Part shown: in pieces, positions 60,601 to 64,000 of the stretch
How positions within the stretch are numbered: the first letter of the stretch is position 1
How the letters are laid out: every line of letters starts with the position of its first letter
DNA from: Paracentrotus lividus
Lineage: Eukaryota; Echinodermata; Echinoidea; Camarodonta; Echinidae
DNA length: 64,000 nucleotides
Reading direction: 5' to 3'
Assembly: GCA_940671915.1 (NCBI GenBank)
Contig: CALNVZ010003432.1
Span: 7,635,080-7,699,079, forward strand
The notes under the pieces: generated by a model
The model's input: the letters and a program-made list of their open reading frames with translations, nothing else
What the model was told of the DNA's origin: nothing
The model's database searches: none
Position numbers and translations under genes: made by a program

Positions 60601-63600
60601 GAGTTGCCATTTTTTTTGTAATGTGTAACAGTTCTGTTGTGTGCCAATGTGCAAACTGACACAAACAATATGCAATATTGGATAAATGTGAATCCCTTTG
60701 TAATTTAAGGCAGTTTTTTCTGGGAATTTTAGATAATCTGAGTATTAATCAATATATGCCACTCTAACCAATGAGTAGCATCTAGTCTGATTATCCCCTG
60801 AAATGCACTGAGCAAATATAATTTTCAAAATTTGCAGGCATACTACTTAAGCTGCCTGGAATTCAACAGCATCTTTCCAATGATTTGCAGGACACAATGA
60901 CAACTGTTTCATGTCAACAATAAGCAAGTTTTTATCTTTCTTTTGTTTCCTGAATGACCCTCAATGTCCTTAGACTTTGTAGCATTATTTCAAAGGTCCC
61001 TCGTTTTCCAAAAAAGTGGAAGTGCTTTATGAATATCACTTACTTTCCTCTTCAGTTCCACCATTGTTGGTGTACATGTGGTGCCGTTTTTATTAGATGA
61101 AGAATAATTTTGCCATAACATTTAATTCTGATTACAATTCATAAAGAATGGATTCGCAGTCAAATTTGGTTCTGATTTCACTCAATAGACCAGTTTTCTT
61201 CTAAGTTATTATAATTAATCCATGTTTCTTTCCTGGTGACATATTAACAAAGTATTCAAACAACCTGTAATAAAAGAATGAACTACAATACATGGAATCC
61301 AGTTTGCATACATTAGTTGTCACTATGACAGTAAAGCCTCTGGCAAGCTTTAGGTTGTCCGGAACAGCCTTTGTGTTGAAAGTATGCATAAAATTTAAAT
61401 ATGTTAGTAAACTGGTCTATTGATATTTAGTCATTAGAGAAATTGGTTGTAGACCAAGGCAATTGTCTGCCACAACATAGAGAGCACAGCTCACCAAACT
61501 CTTTCTTGAGCTCCTCCGGAATATCCGCCTCATAGCCGTCCTTGTCTGGGACTTCATCAAAGCCATCGTCATCCTCATCATCGTCGCTGTCGACATTCTT
61601 CCTTTTTTCCCCTCCACTGGTGCCTTTCCCACTAGAGCAGCCTGGACTATCTTTCCCCAAAGCATTCCTCTGGTGTGAAAGGTTCCGGCTAACTCGGAGT
61701 TCCTTGTATTTCCCCTGTACGGCATGGATTTCTCTCTTGATGTCGATTAATTGCTTCACCTTATCTGATTTTCCCATCTTGGTCAGGGTCTGTTAAAATA
61801 TAAAGAAAATCAGCACAAAAAAAGCATTTAGTCTGATGTGTAATAAGCCTGCATATATGGGGGATGAAAAAAAAGTAGATCTCGCTTGCTGACCAAATAT
61901 TTCACTCAATATTGCATGAATAAATAAAAAACCAAGGAATGTTTCATTAAAATTATGATATATTGATCTAGTAATGGGTGTCTTTGTGTCATCTTCAAAT
62001 GAAAAGGGCTTGAGGCAACCACGGTTTATTTGGGTCCATATAAAAAATCACAGTATACAATGGGTTATATCAATAAAGATAAGAAAATGTTCCTAATAAT
62101 GACATATTTAAAATATTTTACTGCTTTTAGTCCTGATTCAGCTCAGCTGAATTGGAGGGGCAAAATGGTACATGCAATTAACTTCATTTTCTTACTTCTT
62201 CTTCTTGTGTACTAGGGCCCCATTGCACAAAAAGTTACTATTATAATATCTTTGCCATCAATGGTGAATACCATGGCAACGTTGCTCAACAGCCAATCTA
62301 AACACAGTATTTCATGAAAGTTACCATTGATGGCAAAGTTACTATAGTAACTCTTTATGCAATGGGCCTAGGTGTAAAAATTGACCATTTAATCACTTTT
62401 ATCCCACTATTATATGTGATAACAATTTGAACTCTGAACTTTGACCCATGACATGGTATAAAAAGACTGTAATACCTCTATCCAGCTGTTGAGTCTGGTC
62501 TGGTAGCTGGTTGTAAGAAGTCTCTGCTGATCATCAAGACTCTGAAGAACATCGGTATTGTCCTCATCTTCCTTAATCCTCACTCCCTCTATCAAAATAA
62601 AATAAAATTAAATCAAATAGTGATAAATGCTTTGTTTCATATCCTGCCTTTCTTGTTGCAAATATCTGCTCAAAGTACAATAGTGCATTTTCGACACCCC
62701 TTCATAAGGTTTATATCCATTTGGTCTAACAACAGTTGGCCCATTTCTCTGATCGTCTGATTTACATTTGTACCAAATGCTCTAAACCCATTTGGTCTAC
62801 TATTTTCATCTAATTTTCCTTTGGTCTAATACATACGTGCCTAGTCTTATTCTCACTTGGTCTAATGAGCACTTGTTCCAAGTGGCAATTTGTTTAATAG
62901 CCTATTTGTGTAATTGCATTTTTCGTCTAACGTCCATATGATTAATTGTTCTACTACCAGTTTCTTATAGGAATTGACCAAGTGGCGTTGGACCAAGAGG
63001 ACATTAGATGAAATAACAATAAATAGGCGAAGTGGCAATTAGACAAACTGGTTGTAGACCAAATGTGATTAGCCAAAGTGGGTTTAGATGAAAATGCAAT
63101 TTACCATCATAAATACTACTATCAGTAGGCTATCTGATATATACAAACATGTAGCTTGTGGATAACTGGTTAATATGAACTTGGCTTATGAAAAAAATAG
63201 AAAAAGAAAAAGAAAAATGAGTATCATAGGCCTGTATTCACAAAGATGTCCTAATTCAAGCCATAGCTTAAATCTGTGGTTTAACTATGGCTAGCAAAAT
63301 GTGACACAATCTTTCTATGTTGCATGTTCCTTACACGTTTACTGGATTCTGGAATTGTGCTTTAATGGTTAGGAATATGTTTGTACTTATCATTCTCAGG
63401 CAGTTTTTAATTGTTTCAGTACCAAGAATTCTGATAATTCAAACGTTTTCTTTTCAGGATTGTGTCACATTTTGTTACCCATAGTTAAGCCACAGATTTA
63501 AGCTGCGGCTTAACTTAGGACATCTTTGTGAATTCGGGCCGTAGAGTGTATCACTTACCAGTAGTCACATCGATGTTGATGTTAATACTTGTCCAGGATG

Positions 63601-64000
63601 GGAGTCCATGCTGTTGTAGGATGCTTCTTCTTTCCTCCCCAACATTATCCTCCATCTTGCTACCCTCTTCCTCACTTTCATCCTCTTCATCGACACTCTT
63701 CCTCCTCTCCAAGTCACCTTCATCATCACTTTGACATCTCCCGCCATTCTCTGTGCCACTATTTGTTCTTTCACCTCTAGGGAGTTGTCTACCGCCCTCT
63801 CCATTGCTTATCAATTCAAGGTCTGGATCGTCTTCTTCCCCGACACAAGTTCTGTTATCCTGCTGGATCTCTCCTGAGTTACAAGATGTGTTGTCTCCTT
63901 TGGAAATACATGTACCTTCTTCCTCATCATTGTCATCCTCAATGTCAAAAATGCTTTTCCCTGCTGTAGGCACTGATAAATTTCCCCCTGAGTTTCTCTC
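47445..64000 (-). CDS. UVSSA: UVSSA, UV-stimulated scaffold protein A (5' partial)
   Basis: Nuclear scaffold of transcription-coupled nucleotide excision repair; the family binds stalled RNA polymerase II with CSA, brings USP7 to CSB and hands over TFIIH. Ten exons, in coding order: 63559-64000 (open to the window edge), 62476-62588, 61495-61789, 60194-60368, 59577-59729, 58451-58511, 57759-57881, 56429-56531, 49700-49931, 47445-47538. All junctions are GT-AG and in phase, about 597 residues. The N-terminal VHS/ENTH-like domain is off the window. Seen: acidic stretch; coiled segment; acidic string with [11 protein letters not shown], which keeps the Phe and Val (+3) known to bind the TFIIH p62 PH domain and the Lys matching the ubiquitinated K414 of human UVSSA; the DUF2043 zinc finger [21 protein letters not shown] split across two exons; a Gly/Lys-rich linker; and the conserved C-terminus [18 protein letters not shown]. 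Extra zinc-finger exon copies lie downstream in the intron. Confidence 0.95.
47800..49508. repeat. 40-bp minisatellite in UVSSA intron
   Basis: About 42 tandem units of roughly 40 bp built on CCTCATTAGAACAGGAGT, then GGCCTGTAATTAGTC. Units before 48340 and after 48960 are uniform in length, while those between vary through many small indels. Each intact unit has a TAATTAG. Stray single units, or progenitors, are visible near 39490, 46278 and 49662. Confidence 0.97.
49512..49660. mobile_element. MITE, GGGCC..AAAGAGTTACTATTATAGTAA family (copy 1)
   Basis: Inverted ends TGGGCCACTTCACATAAAGA and CTTTATGCAATAGTGCCC. Shares nearly its whole sequence with 62215-62368 (TATTTCATGAAAGTTACCAT, TGATGGCAAAGTTA). 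It directly abuts the minisatellite. Confidence 0.8.
49932..51228. other. UVSSA intron, no distinct feature
   Basis: AT-rich intronic sequence. GTCCTCTCCGAA-like words recur at 50690 and 50864, without clear structure. Confidence 0.4.
51229..51785. repeat. GCGAGCGCGAAGCGCGAGCC islands, cluster 2
   Basis: Five islands (about 51229, 51318, 51502, 51595, 51765), two followed by AAAATTTTGCCTTA, spaced about 90-185 bp. Related single islands at 53712, 53814 and 55672. Confidence 0.75.
52290..53338 (+). mobile_element. Helitron/HINE-like element with 146-bp tandem repeats
   Basis: About seven diverged units near 146 bp, each with GACCTTTGACCTCATGACC, CCATATGCA, GACCCAAGTTTGAAGTTGAT and GTTCTTAAGTTATCGCAAGA. 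They end in a GGAC microsatellite (53244-53289) and a perfect hairpin, ATGCCTCCG..CGGAGGCAT, with an inner CCACC-TTCG-GTGG tip (53300-53337). Tandem repeats, microsatellite and 3' hairpin together resemble Helentron-associated HINEs. The 5' end is not clear; autonomous parts are absent. Confidence 0.55.
52878..53034 (-). promoter_or_regulatory. Perfect DR1 nuclear-receptor sites
   Basis: TGACCTGTGACCT at 52878-52890 is, on the minus strand, AGGTCA-C-AGGTCA. TGACCTGTGACCTTTGACCT at 53015-53034 gives three AGGTCA half-sites each one base apart. This is the DR1 consensus for HNF4, RXR heterodimers and COUP-TF. Weaker versions occur in the other units. Binding is not shown. Confidence 0.4.
53339..54123. 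other. UVSSA intron between Helitron-like and LINE elements
   Basis: Contains two GCGAGCGC islands (53712, 53814) and a stretch with GTGACC/GGTCAC words at 53405-53520. No coding feature. Confidence 0.4.
54124..54711 (+). mobile_element. 3' end of R2-type LINE, endonuclease domain remnant
   Basis: In-frame from 54124 after a stop; the longest methionine-started part is 183 residues from 54160. The start HILNMC gives the H-x4-C half of the CCHC zinc knuckle that sits between reverse transcriptase and endonuclease in RLE-type LINEs. It is followed by RHNSVL, then KKPDLVLC with P64-D65 and the VELTVPFE glutamate E82 (PD-x16-E, a restriction-like nuclease signature), and FEVGSRG. This matches the C-terminus of the R2/R4/NeSL-type superclade. 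Reverse transcriptase is absent, so the copy is 5'-truncated, as usual for LINEs. The remaining frame is open to a normal stop, hinting at a fairly young insertion. It lies in a 6.5-kb UVSSA intron on the opposite strand. Confidence 0.65.
54712..55560 (+). other. Sequence downstream of the LINE, with (CT)n
   Basis: Non-coding AT-rich sequence after the LINE stop, probably including its 3' UTR. Holds a pyrimidine-rich stretch (54980-55128) ending in a (CT)n run at about 55085-55128 and an AATAAA near 55546. Where the element ends is not clear. Confidence 0.4.
55561..56428. other. UVSSA intron with GC homopolymers
   Basis: One GCGCGAAGCGCGAG island at 55672, C runs at 55846-55861 and around 55999-56009, and G runs at 55960-55969 and 56165-56177. 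The ORFs there are artefacts. Confidence 0.5.
57039..57107 (-). pseudogene. Second duplicate of UVSSA zinc-finger exon, donor lost
   Basis: Another 69-nt copy of the same exon segment ([13 protein letters not shown], then [10 protein letters not shown]). The acceptor-like TTTTAG is kept, but the donor dinucleotide has changed from GT to AT (AAAG|ATGGG). It would need the GT a few bases downstream to be spliced. Two substitutions in the core (K to N, R to W) suggest weaker constraint than in the other copy. Confidence 0.6.
57468..57536 (-). CDS. Duplicate UVSSA zinc-finger exon, splice sites intact
   Basis: A 69-nt copy of the last 23 codons of exon 57759-57881, reading [13 protein letters not shown] then [10 protein letters not shown]. 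It differs in coding by K to Q. It is preceded by GTGTTTTAG, a plausible acceptor, and followed by AAG|GTTGGTG, a donor with GT. It is phase 0 at both ends, like the parent exon's junctions, so it could be spliced in additionally or, less completely, in place of the parent. It begins short of the parent's start, which lacks the first 54 nt here. Flanked by ATC microsatellite. May be an unused relic. Confidence 0.45.
58531..58795. mobile_element. MITE beside a UVSSA acceptor
   Basis: ATATGTGACGCATCACACCG and the counterpart ending GATGAGTCACATAT are about 40-bp inverted repeats. The left end is 19 bp from the edge of UVSSA exon 58451-58511. Confidence 0.8.
58922..59332 (+). mobile_element. LINE 3' fragment between 80-bp direct repeats
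   Basis: 58922-59002 and 59252-59332 are direct repeats (TACATGTATCCATAAGTAAA through ATTTCATTGCAACAACA) differing at about three substitutions plus an end indel. Between them lies about 250 bp ending TAAATAAATAAATCAAATAA, with GGGGCCAGGCTCGACTACATG, resembling a CR1/L2-type LINE 3' end. Confidence 0.55.
60130..60151. repeat. Poly(C) run in UVSSA intron
   Basis: About 22 consecutive C, 43 bp from the donor of UVSSA exon 60194-60368. On the transcribed strand this is poly(G). Confidence 0.9.
60434..60546. mobile_element. Small MITE, relative of 42354-42468
   Basis: CATATTCATAAAACCTTCATA at the left, GGTTTTATAAATATAGGCCC at the right; same interior as the CHMP3-side copy. Confidence 0.7.
60838..60978. 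repeat. Dispersed repeat, inverted relative of 33354-33507
   Basis: See the CHMP3 intron copy; here in a UVSSA intron in the opposite orientation. Confidence 0.65.
61183..61422. mobile_element. Short MITE, CAATAGACCAGTTT ends
   Basis: CAATAGACCAGTTTTC at the left and GTAAACTGGTCTATTG at the right are inverted over about 14 bp. About 70 bp from the donor of UVSSA exon 61495-61789. Confidence 0.65.
62215..62368. mobile_element. MITE, GGGCC..AAAGAGTTACTATTATAGTAA family (copy 2)
   Basis: GGGCCCCATTGCACAAAAAG and CTTTATGCAATGGGCC ends, TA on both sides (62213-62214, 62369-62370). About 80% alike to 49512-49660 by eye. Confidence 0.85.
62683..63103. repeat. TTTGGTCTAA-motif inverted repeat
   Basis: More than a dozen degenerate CATTTGGTCTAA words in the left half and their complements (TTAGACCAAATG-like) in the right, giving an overall inverted structure bounded by GTGCATTTTCG and GATGAAAATGCA. 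A low-complexity foldback MITE is likely. Confidence 0.65.
63229..63540. mobile_element. MITE with about 75-bp inverted repeats
   Basis: GGCCTGTATTCACAAAGATG at the left and CATCTTTGTGAATTCGGGCC at the right; arms continue through TAAATCTGTGGTTTAACTATG and AATGTGACACAATC. It stops 18 bp from the donor edge of the first UVSSA exon in the window. Confidence 0.85.

Noticed and set aside
63528-63804. Plus- and minus-strand ORFs overlapping the acidic UVSSA exon
   Set aside because: Other-frame shadows of the UVSSA coding frame.

Overview
This is an AT-rich animal nuclear window with long introns, canonical GT-AG splicing and a dense load of small inverted-repeat elements. The proteins are clearly metazoan. 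The compact single-exon amine receptor, the vertebrate-like CHMP3 and UVSSA proteins and the repeat types (GCGAGCGCGAAGCGCGAGCC-type islands, GGAC tails with a TTCG hairpin, many TA-flanked MITEs) suggest a marine invertebrate deuterostome. An echinoderm such as a sea urchin is my best guess, but this is inferred from memory of families and was not searched.

Layout: (1) 1-7000: no gene; MITEs, a cluster of ATCGAT/ATTGAT sites, purine-rich and CA-rich simple repeats. (2) 7043-8662, minus: a seven-transmembrane biogenic-amine (dopamine D1-like) receptor in one ORF, possibly with a 5' exon upstream. (3) 8.7-30 kb: a gene desert filled with TIR elements, foldback elements, a tandemly duplicated element and simple repeats. 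(4) 30691-40596, plus: CHMP3 (ESCRT-III Vps24) in six exons, with large palindromes and nested transposons in its introns. (5) 40.6-47.4 kb: CHMP3 3' flank and more MITEs. (6) 47445 to beyond 64000, minus: UVSSA, a transcription-coupled repair scaffold, ten exons in window, 5' end outside. CHMP3 and UVSSA are convergent. UVSSA introns hold a 1.7-kb 40-bp minisatellite, a satellite with nuclear-receptor DR1 sites ending in a Helitron-like hairpin, the 3' end of an R2-type LINE carrying part of its endonuclease, and two extra partial copies of UVSSA's own zinc-finger exon.

The three genes are not functionally linked as far as I can see: membrane amine signalling, endosomal/cytokinetic membrane scission and nuclear DNA repair. 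The observations I rate highest are the duplicated UVSSA zinc-finger exon, one copy of which keeps in-phase splice sites; a GC-rich exon-like island captured inside nested TIR elements in CHMP3 intron 1; the 346-bp near-perfect palindrome in the same intron; a pre-miRNA-like hairpin in CHMP3 intron 5; the DR1-bearing satellite; and a block of the 40-bp array whose indel-rich units look like unpolished assembly. I recognised no LTR or virus-derived element.
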